Positions 16,740 to 23,208 of a stretch of 55,907 bases of DNA are shown here, piece by piece; position 1 is the stretch's first letter, and each line of letters opens with the position of its first letter. The position numbers and the translations under genes are program-made. The notes under the pieces were generated by a model. That model was not told the origin of the DNA, ran no database searches, and worked only from the letters and a program-made list of their open reading frames with translations. The stretch is from CAZQYB01 sp964582985 (GTDB lineage Bacteria > Planctomycetota > Phycisphaerae > Sedimentisphaerales > Anaerobacaceae): NCBI GenBank assembly GCA_964582985.1, contig CAZOUM010000010.1, forward strand, positions 1 to 55,907, written 5' to 3'.

Positions 16740-18197
16740 TTACCCTTTCTTTCGTTCGCCGTCCGCTAAACGCTGTACGCTATTTATTCCTGCAAGTAAT
16801 GCTCTTGCTTTTGTGATTGTCTCGTCCCATTCTGCTTGTGGGTCTGAATCTGCGACTATCCCGCCGCCGGTCTGTGCAAAGGCCTTTTTGTTCGCGATAA
16901 TAATCGTTCGTATGGCAATGTTCAAGCACACACTGCCGTCGATGCCAACAAAGCCAATACTACCTGTATAAACACCCCTATCTGTCGGTTCTGTCTCGTC
17001 GATAATCTCCATAGACCGGATTTTTGGGGCCCCGGTAATAGAGCCGCCGGGGAACATTGCCCGCAAAATATCGCAGAACGAGATTTCAGCTCTCAACTTT
17101 CCAGCCACCGTAGCCACCGCGTGAAAGACGGTTGGATAGCTTTCGATTGTCCTCGGCTGAGTTACTCTTCTTGTTCCCGGCTCACAGATTCTGGCCACAT
17201 CGTTGCGTTCCAGGTCAACTATCATATTCAGCTCCGCCTGTTCTTTTTCGCTGTTGACTAATTCATCGAAGTTCTTGGCATTGATTTCTTTGCCTATACG
17301 CGCGTTGCTTATTCGTGGCCGCGTGCCTTTAATCGGCTTGGTGCTGATAACGCCATTCTGGATTGTCATAAACATCTCAGGTGACGCACTGACAATATGG
17401 AAACCCCCGCCAATATATGCCGCATAAGGGCTTGGATTATAATGATTCTGCCAATGGAAAAGCTCTATCGGCCGGGCATTATAATCACACTCAAATCGCT
17501 GCGAGAAGTTAATCTGATAGACATCGCCATCATAGATGTATCGCTTTATCTTCTTAAGCGCCTGCAAGTAGTAATCTTTGTCCATATTGCAGCGGATATT
17601 CGAAAAATCGATATTCTCAAGGTCGGCAGGGTGAGGAGCTGGCACGGAAATTTGCCGGGCTTTAGCTAACAACTGTTCGAGACCTGCTAATTTCTCCTCC
17701 GGCTTTTCAACATCACCCGGCAACTCTAAAGCGATTAACCAAAAGCCGTTTTCGATATGGTCATAGCATATAACCTTGTCGTAGAAGCACAGGCGAATCA
17801 ACGGCATCTTAATGTCATCTATTGTTGTCTCCGGCAGCCGCTCGATATATCGCCCAAGTTCGTAACTGAAATACCCGATCCATCCACCGCAAAAAATCCC
17901 CCTCGGCAAATCACTATTTGGTGCTTCTTCAAGCTTGTACCTGTTTAGTGCCTCAAGCAATTTTTCGAAAGGTTCTTTTTCACCAGTCCTGAATTCAAAT
18001 ATCTCTTTTGGACGGGCCGCCCAGATGCTAAATCTGTCCGCGTCCTTCTTGGATATATTGCCGCCCAGAATTGACGGTGATTCTGACCCGGCCAATATCT
18101 CACTTAGAGCCGGCAGGGCTACTGATGTGCGGATTCTCTTGTAATGCAGCCTGCAAAGGATGCTTTTTTTAGCCGCGGCTACTGTCCCCGCCGTCAT
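16740..18197 (-). CDS. pabB: aminodeoxychorismate synthase component I
   Basis: A 485-residue chorismate-utilising enzyme. PIKGT (288-292) contains the lysine typical of PabB where anthranilate synthase has PIAGT. ERNDVARICEPG and GSITGAPKIRSMEIIDE form the active site with Mg ligands. With a glutamine amidotransferase partner (not in the window) it makes 4-amino-4-deoxychorismate for folate. Its start overlaps the deoC stop (ATGA). Its last dozen codons are written in a heptad array (16753-16787), so the C-terminal tail SVQRLADGERKKG is repeat-derived. Confidence 0.93.
   Translation of the reverse strand: MTAGTVAAAKKSILCRLHYKRIRTSVALPALSEILAGSESPSILGGNISKKDADRFSIWAARPKEIFEFRTGEKEPFEKLLEALNRYKLEEAPNSDLPRGIFCGGWIGYFSYELGRYIERLPETTIDDIKMPLIRLCFYDKVICYDHIENGFWLIALELPGDVEKPEEKLAGLEQLLAKARQISVPAPHPADLENIDFSNIRCNMDKDYYLQALKKIKRYIYDGDVYQINFSQRFECDYNARPIELFHWQNHYNPSPYAAYIGGGFHIVSASPEMFMTIQNGVISTKPIKGTRPRISNARIGKEINAKNFDELVNSEKEQAELNMIVDLERNDVARICEPGTRRVTQPRTIESYPTVFHAVATVAGKLRAEISFCDILRAMFPGGSITGAPKIRSMEIIDETEPTDRGVYTGSIGFVGIDGSVCLNIAIRTIIIANKKAFAQTGGGIVADSDPQAEWDETITKARALLAGINSVQRLADGERKKG
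16753..16787 (-). repeat. heptad array inside the pabB 3' end, right arm
   Basis: Five 7-mers (on the minus strand words starting GCG) encode the end of PabB. Bases 16764-16782 are the exact inverse of 15990-16008, so this array and the one at 15981-16015 bracket the interrupted UDG-like gene. Confidence 0.8.
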
Positions 18198-18877
18198 TTT
18201 ATTTGCCCCGCCCTGAACTCGTTTATTATCTGCACACCCGAAGATGTCCCTATCCTGTCCGCTCCTGCTTCGAGGAACTCTATGACCTGTCTTGCCGTTC
18301 TTATTCCTCCCGCCGCCTTTATCTTACAGTTCGGTGCCGTCTCTTTCATCAGCTTCACATCCTCAATCGTTGCTCCGCCGGCTGGGTGCATTCCCGTGCT
18401 GGTTTTTATAAAGTCAATGCCGCACTTCTCAATGATTTCGCAGGCAAAAATCTTTTGCTCCCGCGTCAAGGCCGCCGATTCGATTATGACCTTCAGTTGG
18501 ACCGCCGGTCTCATCGACCGGCAAACTTCCAGCACCGATTGCAACTGCTTCGTCAGATATTTCGAATCTCTCTCGATTATCGCCGCCAGGTCGGCGACCA
18601 TATCGACCTCATCCGCGCCGGCAAAAATCGCCTCCTTGGCCTGTGCGACTTTGATTTTGGTCGAATCGGCGCCGAGCGGCAGGCTGACTACGCCTCCCAC
18701 CTTCACCTTTGAGCCGTGCAATTGGTCCGCCGCTAAAGATACCCATCGGGGATTGACCGATACCGCACAAAACCCATATTCTCTGGCCTCAGCGCACAGT
18801 TGTTCTATTTGCCCGCTTGTTACCGTGGCTTTAAGCAGCGTATGGTCGATATATCCTGTCAACTCTTTTTCTTTCAC
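18194..18877 (-). CDS. deoC: deoxyribose-phosphate aldolase
   Basis: A 227-residue class I aldolase that splits 2-deoxyribose 5-phosphate to glyceraldehyde 3-phosphate and acetaldehyde. The Schiff-base lysine is Lys158 (DFIKTSTG); DEVDMV and LKVIIES hold the proton-relay Asp92 and Lys129. GGIRTARQVIEFLEAGADRIGTSSG binds the phosphate. I chose GTG 18877 (VKEKELTGYIDHTLLK), which gives the family's usual N-terminus; the frame is open upstream but that part overlaps other content. It is the first gene of deoC-pabB. Confidence 0.9.
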   Translation of the reverse strand: MKEKELTGYIDHTLLKATVTSGQIEQLCAEAREYGFCAVSVNPRWVSLAADQLHGSKVKVGGVVSLPLGADSTKIKVAQAKEAIFAGADEVDMVADLAAIIERDSKYLTKQLQSVLEVCRSMRPAVQLKVIIESAALTREQKIFACEIIEKCGIDFIKTSTGMHPAGGATIEDVKLMKETAPNCKIKAAGGIRTARQVIEFLEAGADRIGTSSGVQIINEFRAGQIK

Positions 18878-18884
18878 GATTGTC

Positions 18885-18948
18885 ACTTCTTTACGTATCC
18901 TTTCTTTTTGAAAGATGTCACTGTGTCGCGCACGCTGTTGTAGCACAT
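18885..18948 (-). pseudogene. relic of a 3' gene end resembling the kinase-like gene at 19.7 kb
   Basis: On the minus strand one frame reads ...SVRDTVTSFKKKGYVKK-stop, matching the C-terminus of the protein at 19678-20769 (RLAEAVEFFKKKGYIKKRY). The DNA similarity extends over about 55 bases. It is probably the tail of a lost paralogue. Short length makes the call tentative. Confidence 0.4.
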
Positions 18949-18992
18949 CCTGCGAGAGCCAGGATAAGAAAAATTAACATTAACTTTTTCAT
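18918..18992 (-). CDS. 24-residue predicted lipoprotein peptide
   Basis: ATG 18992 is preceded by AAGGAG at good spacing. The peptide is almost only a lipoprotein signal: MKKLMLIFLILALAGC with lipobox LAGC at 13-16, then ATTACATQ. Such tiny lipoproteins resemble entericidins in layout, not in sequence. Its 3' half overlaps the gene relic in another frame. Unknown function. Confidence 0.5.
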   Translation of the reverse strand: MKKLMLIFLILALAGCATTACATQ

Positions 18993-19111
18993 GAAATCTC
19001 CTTCTTGCTTGTTTTCTGTTGCTTTGACTAACTTAAAATAACCGAACTGTACTCGGTTGTGCGAAGCTTTAGGCAAAGCGGCAATTTGCCTGTTGTCTGC
19101 TGTTGGTACGT

Positions 19112-19354
19112 CTATGCCTTCTCGTAAGCCTCCAAAAACTCATCTCTTGCAATTCCAGACTGGGTGCAAATTGTTCTTAACGTAGAGGCTTTTATCTTGG
19201 GATGATTTGGCATAGTCAAAGGAGTTTTACTTCCGTCAGGGTTTTTACGTACCATGGAAACGTGCTCTTTTTCCCTTACAGTTCGAAAGCCCAGAATTTC
19301 CAAGGCTTTTACTACCTTTTGCTTGGGTGCGTCGACAGGGAACTTCGCCATCAA
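19112..19354 (-). CDS. hicA: HicA-type mRNA interferase toxin
   Basis: An 80-residue HicA (YcfA) toxin with a double-stranded-RNA-binding-like fold that cleaves mRNA in known systems. The N-terminal VVKALEILGFRTVREKEHVSM contains the catalytic histidine (His31 region), and MPNHPKIKASTLRTICTQSGI is the conserved C-terminal helix. It overlaps hicB by 4 bp and is the second gene, the reverse of the classical hicA-hicB order. Confidence 0.9.
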   Translation of the reverse strand: MMAKFPVDAPKQKVVKALEILGFRTVREKEHVSMVRKNPDGSKTPLTMPNHPKIKASTLRTICTQSGIARDEFLEAYEKA

Positions 19355-19575
19355 ACATCTACTCCTGTTTCAGCAACGAAGGCCTCGATAATTCGTGGTT
19401 CTACCTCTAATACTTCTTTTCCGAAAGTCTCGATATGAAAGCGAATTGCAGACTTTATATCAGAGAGTGCCTCTTCGTAAGTATTTCCCTGCCCAACCAC
19501 AACCCCTTTGAGTCCCAACGGATACGCTACATAACCATCGGGATGCTTTTCTACAACGATCTTAAATTGTCTCAT
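19351..19575 (-). CDS. hicB: HicB-type antitoxin
   Basis: A 74-residue HicB with the RNase H-like partial fold. FKIVVEKHPDGYVAYPLGLKG and GNTYEEALSDIKSAIRFHIE are the family signatures. There is no C-terminal DNA-binding (HTH or RHH) domain, so the protein is of the short type. It is translated first, which secures antitoxin supply. A strong promoter with an internal inverted repeat lies just upstream. Confidence 0.9.
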   Translation of the reverse strand: MRQFKIVVEKHPDGYVAYPLGLKGVVVGQGNTYEEALSDIKSAIRFHIETFGKEVLEVEPRIIEAFVAETGVDV

Positions 19576-19600
19576 GACAGATTCCTCATTTTTAAGCAGT

Positions 19601-19630
19601 AGTATAAATCAGAACCGATTTATTTGTCAA
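19601..19630 (-). promoter_or_regulatory. hicBA promoter with operator-like inverted repeat
   Basis: On the minus strand TTGACA (19630-19625), 18-bp spacer, TATACT (19606-19601). The spacer contains ATAAATC-N6-GATTTAT (19604-19623), a perfect 7-bp inverted repeat. A repressor bound there would block polymerase, as expected for toxin-antitoxin autoregulation. Confidence 0.7.
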
Positions 19631-19677
19631 GTCTTGGGTTAGAAAATGGAACAGCCAAGAACATTGTATGCACCTTG

Positions 19678-20769
19678 TCAATACCGCTTTTTTATGTATC
19701 CTTTCTTCTTGAAGAATTCTACTGCCTCGGCCAACCTGCTGAATACTTTTGTTGCTGTTTGCGTAACAAATATCGAAGGCTTCTGCTTCGCCGTCCAGAT
19801 GACATATACTTCTTTGGCCGCTTCGTGAGCGTGTTGTAGCTCTCTTTCCACTCCGCTTGATATTGCCGCTCGGCCGTCGGCCAGTTCCGGAATAAAGCTA
19901 ATAATCATATCAGACTGCTCTATGAGCATAAAATCACGGGCGTATATCTGGCTGTTAATGTCCCGCCCGATCTGCTGAACCTGATTCAAATCCAATCGCA
20001 CTGTCTGCCCAAGCGTTGTCACCTCGACGAAGTCCAGTCCCTTTTGCTTTGCCTGCCCGCTTTTGTGCGACAGGTCCGATTCTTCCAAATCACCCGGGTC
20101 GAAGCAGATAAAAAATTGTTTCATCAATCGCCGAAACTCGTTAATTTCCTTCTTTATATTTTTCATTTCGCCAATGTGTGTCATTGGGAAACTCAGATAC
20201 GCTTTCTTACTTACACCGTCAAAGACGAGTCTGTAGAATGTTTCGGTCGTTTCTTCTTCAGCCCCCCGGGCAAGACAATAAAAGGGAGTGCTTTCGTTGA
20301 TACCTTTGCAAAGCATTTCTGTGCCGATGATTTCTTCTTCGCGCCAGACAATTAAATCTTTCAGGCAATGTTCTATCGAATGTTTATTGGAAAGTCGCGT
20401 ATGCAGTGCAGTGACACCGTCAATCAAACAGATATACATATCGGCATTGAGCTGGCGCATCTGGTCGAAGTCCACTGCCGGAAACAAACCATGCCGCCAG
20501 CGGAAGGTTGCGTGAGTGTTGACAATCAAATTTGGGGCCTTTTCGGCTTTTGCAATGATATCTTTGAACACGCTGCGGCGAAGCGAGCTCAGCCTTTTCA
20601 TCGGTATGTCGAGGATTTTGCCGGCCGGAATATCGGGCGCCTCCGCATACATCCGTTCGCCGACATTACACAAAAGCACATCTTTTCCCCTCTCGCCTGC
20701 AAATTGGCATACTTTTTCAAGGTAGCTTTTCTTGTCAACGCCAACCATCCCTGTGACAACAATTATCAT
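19678..20769 (-). CDS. P-loop kinase-like domain fused to a deoxyribosyltransferase-like domain
   Basis: A 363-residue protein. The N-terminal domain (about 1-185) resembles archaeal-type adenylate kinase in MIIVVTGMVGVDKKSYLEKV, but the P-loop is degenerate (GMVGVDKKS instead of GxxGxGK[ST]). The C-terminal domain (about 195-363) begins KAYLSFPMTHI and contains DMIISFIPELADGRAAISSGVEREL, which recalls the YLAGPM and substrate-facing segments of nucleoside 2-deoxyribosyltransferases. A role in nucleotide handling or sensing is an inference. I chose ATG 20769 (MIIVV), since the codons before it are part of a heptad array. Confidence 0.65.
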   Translation of the reverse strand: MIIVVTGMVGVDKKSYLEKVCQFAGERGKDVLLCNVGERMYAEAPDIPAGKILDIPMKRLSSLRRSVFKDIIAKAEKAPNLIVNTHATFRWRHGLFPAVDFDQMRQLNADMYICLIDGVTALHTRLSNKHSIEHCLKDLIVWREEEIIGTEMLCKGINESTPFYCLARGAEEETTETFYRLVFDGVSKKAYLSFPMTHIGEMKNIKKEINEFRRLMKQFFICFDPGDLEESDLSHKSGQAKQKGLDFVEVTTLGQTVRLDLNQVQQIGRDINSQIYARDFMLIEQSDMIISFIPELADGRAAISSGVERELQHAHEAAKEVYVIWTAKQKPSIFVTQTATKVFSRLAEAVEFFKKKGYIKKRY

Positions 20770-20776
20770 TGAGTAA

Positions 20777-20825
20777 GACTCCAGACTCAAGACACCAGAC
20801 ACAAGACACCGGACTCAAAACACAA
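20777..20825 (+). repeat. heptad array (GACWCNN family, seven 7-mers)
   Basis: Seven consecutive 7-mers, six starting GAC and the last AAC. It lies between the kinase-like gene and the four-helix-bundle gene; its inverse-oriented counterpart is at 21219-21253. Confidence 0.85.
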
Positions 20826-20848
20826 GTATAGACTTTACTCTTTTGTCC

Positions 20849-21211
20849 TTATAACTCTTTTTTTACTGAGTTTATAAGACCATGCAATGTCTTTGCTGCC
20901 TTTTTTCTCAGGTCTTCCAATTCTTTGTATTCATTGTTCTGCAAATATTCGAGTCTTTTTGCAAGATGCAAGAGATATTCTGTCTCCGCTATTGAGCCTC
21001 TCGCTACATATAGAAAATGAACGTATTCTCTTTTATGTTCTCTGCCGGCGCCTTCAGCTATATTGGTAGGTACTGAGACTGCGGCCCTTCTTAATTGAGA
21101 TGTAATTCCGTATAACTCTTCTCTGGGAAAAGACTTGGTTTTGGAATACACCAGCACAGCTAAATCATCAGCATACTGCCATGCTTTTATTTTCTTAAAA
21201 TCTCTTCCCAT
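20849..21211 (-). CDS. four-helix-bundle protein (S23/23S-IVP type)
   Basis: A 120-residue member of the four-helix-bundle family first seen as open frames in 23S rRNA intervening sequences. Hallmarks are KIKAWQYADDLAVLVY, FPREELYGITSQLRRAAVSVPTNIAEGAGR and the AETEYLLHLAKRLEYL helix. Members bind nucleic acid or act as accessory subunits in some mobile systems (Avd of diversity-generating retroelements is related); no reverse transcriptase is nearby. It sits alone between two oppositely oriented heptad arrays, inside the kinase/prfA junction. A second copy is at 40744-41097. Confidence 0.88.
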   Translation of the reverse strand: MGRDFKKIKAWQYADDLAVLVYSKTKSFPREELYGITSQLRRAAVSVPTNIAEGAGREHKREYVHFLYVARGSIAETEYLLHLAKRLEYLQNNEYKELEDLRKKAAKTLHGLINSVKKEL

Positions 21212-21218
21212 CTATAGA

Positions 21219-21253
21219 GTCTTCGGTCTTGAGTCTTAGGTCTTTGGTCTTTA
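21219..21253 (+). repeat. heptad array (GTCTTNN family, five 7-mers)
   Basis: Five 7-mers all begin GTCTT. The last one contains the prfA stop codon. Read inverted, the words (NNAAGAC) match those at 20777-20825; AGACTCAAGAC is common to both. Confidence 0.85.
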
Positions 21254-22342
21254 GAGGTTTTTCAATCTTTGTTGTTTGTCGTAATCTTTCAAGGCCGCAA
21301 TCAATTCGCTCATATCGCCCGCCATTATCTTGTCCAGGTTATAAAGTGACATGTTGATTCTGTGGTCGGTCACACGGTTCTGCGGGAAATTATACGTCCT
21401 GATTTTTTGCGACCTGTCGCCTGAGCCAATCATAGTCTTGCGTTGTGAAGCGCGCTCGGCCCTTTTCCTGGCCTCGTGGTATTCGTAAAGCCTGCTCCGT
21501 AAAATCCGCCACGCCTTGGCGCGGTTCTTATGCTGGCTTTGCTCGTCCTGAATGCTAACGGTTATCCCTGTTGCGATGTGCTCAAGTTTAACAGCGCTGC
21601 TGATCTTATTGACGTTTTGTCCGCCCGGCCCGCCGGCCCTGCTGACGTGTTCGACGACTTCATCGGGTTTTATCTGAATATCGATTTCTTCCGGCTCGGG
21701 CAGAACCGCCACTGTCGCAGCCGAGGTATGAATTCTGCCCTGCGATTCGGTCACCGGCACCCGCTGAACTCGGTGACCGCCCGCCTCATAGCCCAGTTCT
21801 GACCACACCCCCTCACCTTTCACGCTGAATATAATTTCCCGAAAGCCGCCCAATTCCGTTGCGCTAAAATCAAGTTCTTCCACCTTCCACTTTCGACCTT
21901 CAGCGTATTTTACGTACATACTGTATAGACTGCGGGCGAACAAAGCCGCTTCTTCGCCGCCAGTGCCTGCCCGTATTTCCATTATCACCGAGTCAATACT
22001 CATCTCATCCGCCATCACCAGGCTGTCTTTGAGTTCTTCGAGCAGGGCGTTTTTCTTCTCTTCAAGTTGTCCGATTTCTTCCTTGGCCAGGGCCCTGAAA
22101 TCTTCTTCCACTGTACTCTCTTCCAATATCTGCTCGGCGTCTTTGATACCGGCTATTGCTGCTTTGTACTCGCGATATTTTGCGACTATTGCTTTCAACT
22201 TGCCTTGCTCTTTGGATAACGCTATTAACCTCGCCGAGTCGCTGGCAATTGCAGGGTCGGCAATCTGCTTTTCGATTTGCTCGAAGCGTGCCTCAAGCTC
22301 ATCAAGCTTTCTTAACAAGCTGTTTTCTACTTGTTGCGCCAT
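21251..22342 (-). CDS. prfA: peptide chain release factor 1
   Basis: A 363-residue RF1. The peptidyl-transferase motif GGQ is at 240-242 within SRAGGPGGQNVNK, and HRVQRVPVTESQGRIHTSAATVAVLPE is the RF1-type codon-recognition/domain 2 region. An N-terminal coiled coil (1-110) is normal. It terminates translation at UAA and UAG. It lies just downstream of rpmE, a common bacterial pairing; prmC, often next, is replaced here by the four-helix-bundle insert and kinase-like gene. Confidence 0.96.
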   Translation of the reverse strand: MAQQVENSLLRKLDELEARFEQIEKQIADPAIASDSARLIALSKEQGKLKAIVAKYREYKAAIAGIKDAEQILEESTVEEDFRALAKEEIGQLEEKKNALLEELKDSLVMADEMSIDSVIMEIRAGTGGEEAALFARSLYSMYVKYAEGRKWKVEELDFSATELGGFREIIFSVKGEGVWSELGYEAGGHRVQRVPVTESQGRIHTSAATVAVLPEPEEIDIQIKPDEVVEHVSRAGGPGGQNVNKISSAVKLEHIATGITVSIQDEQSQHKNRAKAWRILRSRLYEYHEARKRAERASQRKTMIGSGDRSQKIRTYNFPQNRVTDHRINMSLYNLDKIMAGDMSELIAALKDYDKQQRLKNL

Positions 22343-22368
22343 AGATACTTATTCTTTGAAAAATAAAA

Positions 22369-22442
22369 AATAGCGATTAGCAACGTCCAAGTGCGCAAAC
22401 CCTTCCTTGTGTCCTGTTGCACTTTGTCGGCTAAACGCTATT
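22369..22442. repeat. hairpin made of inverted TAGCG-family words (empty pair)
   Basis: AATAGCGATTAGC (22369-22381) faces GCTAAACGCTATT (22430-22442); 12 of 13 bases pair. The 48-base interior has a weaker inner inverted repeat (AAGTGCGCAA and TTGCACTT). It occupies the rpmE-prfA gap and overlaps the rpmE stop codon. The words are the same family as those flanking the UDG-like gene. Confidence 0.7.
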
Positions 22443-22680
22443 GTTTCTGTTTCTGCTGCTCTTTCTTGGCCTTTTTGAAGTAATCTTTACCGTACTTCTT
22501 CTGGAACCTTTCTATTCGGCCGGCCGTGTCGATATACTTCTGCTTACCCGTATAGAACGGATGACACATAGAGCATATTTCCGCGTGGATTTCTTTGACC
22601 GTGCTGCGAGTCTCGAACGTATTCCCGCAGCCGCAGTGCACCACTACTCTCTGGTATTCTGGATGTATCGCTTTTTTCAT
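22438..22680 (-). CDS. rpmE: 50S ribosomal protein L31, zinc-binding type
   Basis: An 80-residue L31. HCGCGNTFETRST and ICSMCHPFYTGKQKYIDTAGR contain the cysteines of the zinc-binding (C+) form. The C-terminal tail is lysine/glutamine-rich (KKAKKEQQKQKQ), a little longer than in E. coli (70 residues). It is followed by prfA. Confidence 0.96.
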   Translation of the reverse strand: MKKAIHPEYQRVVVHCGCGNTFETRSTVKEIHAEICSMCHPFYTGKQKYIDTAGRIERFQKKYGKDYFKKAKKEQQKQKQ

Positions 22681-22807
22681 AAATATTGCACTCCCAAGCC
22701 CTCAAATAGGCAATTTTAACAATATCATCGGCTTTTGCAATAGAAATTTCTTACAATTATCGTTTTTTACCTTCCTTCCGCAGGCATCAGGAAACACTGA
22801 AAGCAAC

Positions 22808-22841
22808 GGGGCCTGTACCGAATCAAATCGGTATAGGCCCC
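22808..22841. terminator. strong hairpin after a decayed dockerin gene
   Basis: GGGGCCTGTACCGA and TCGGTATAGGCCCC pair with one G-T mismatch around a 6-base loop. There is no long T run on either side. Similar hairpins end the pseudopilin and chimeric dockerin genes in this window, so it probably marks the 3' end of the minus-strand gene relic. Confidence 0.55.
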
Positions 22842-22861
22842 AAAATCCACAAGCTAAATCC

Positions 22862-23103
22862 CCGATTACTCCGGATAGAACTCCTTCTCAAGCCATACTG
22901 CCATCGCCGTCATCGAACTTCCACCAGCCAATTAAATTGGCATCTTTGGGCACTTGCACTTCACCAGGATTGACATCGGTCTCAAGCCGCTCATCTGCCA
23001 TTGTTTCGACATCCTCATAGTTAACCACACAGTCGTAGTTCAGGTCGCTTACCTTATTGGCAAGAAGCTTGTGTCGGAGCACGCCCACAGTTAACAGAAA
23101 CAC
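22862..23103 (-). pseudogene. relic of an exported dockerin/LamG-type protein gene
   Basis: The minus strand reads a dockerin-like repeat (DLNYDCVVNYEDVETMADE), then ANLIGWWKFDDGDG, the usual entry to LamG domains of planctomycete exported proteins. In a shifted frame the DNA then reads AVWLEKEFYPE-stop, a typical dockerin-protein C-terminus. No signal peptide or complete domain remains. The mix of frames shows decay by deletion. Confidence 0.5.
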
Positions 23104-23116
23104 CGGATAAATTCAT

Positions 23117-23164
23117 TTGACGCATCTTGGTTAATGCTTTATAAAAATGGGTTTTATGCGTCAA
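23117..23164 (+). promoter_or_regulatory. promoter of the fhs-hydrogenase operon with a spanning inverted repeat
   Basis: TTGACG (23117-23122), 17-bp spacer, TATAAA (23140-23145), giving a start near 23152 and a leader of about 57 bases. TTGACGCAT (23117-23125) is repeated exactly and inverted as ATGCGTCAA (23156-23164), so the arms cover the -35 box and the first transcribed bases. This could be a repressor operator. Confidence 0.7.
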
Positions 23165-23208
23165 TTAAGAACGTGCTGAAAAGATAATACTCTATTATAG
23201 GAGAAGTT

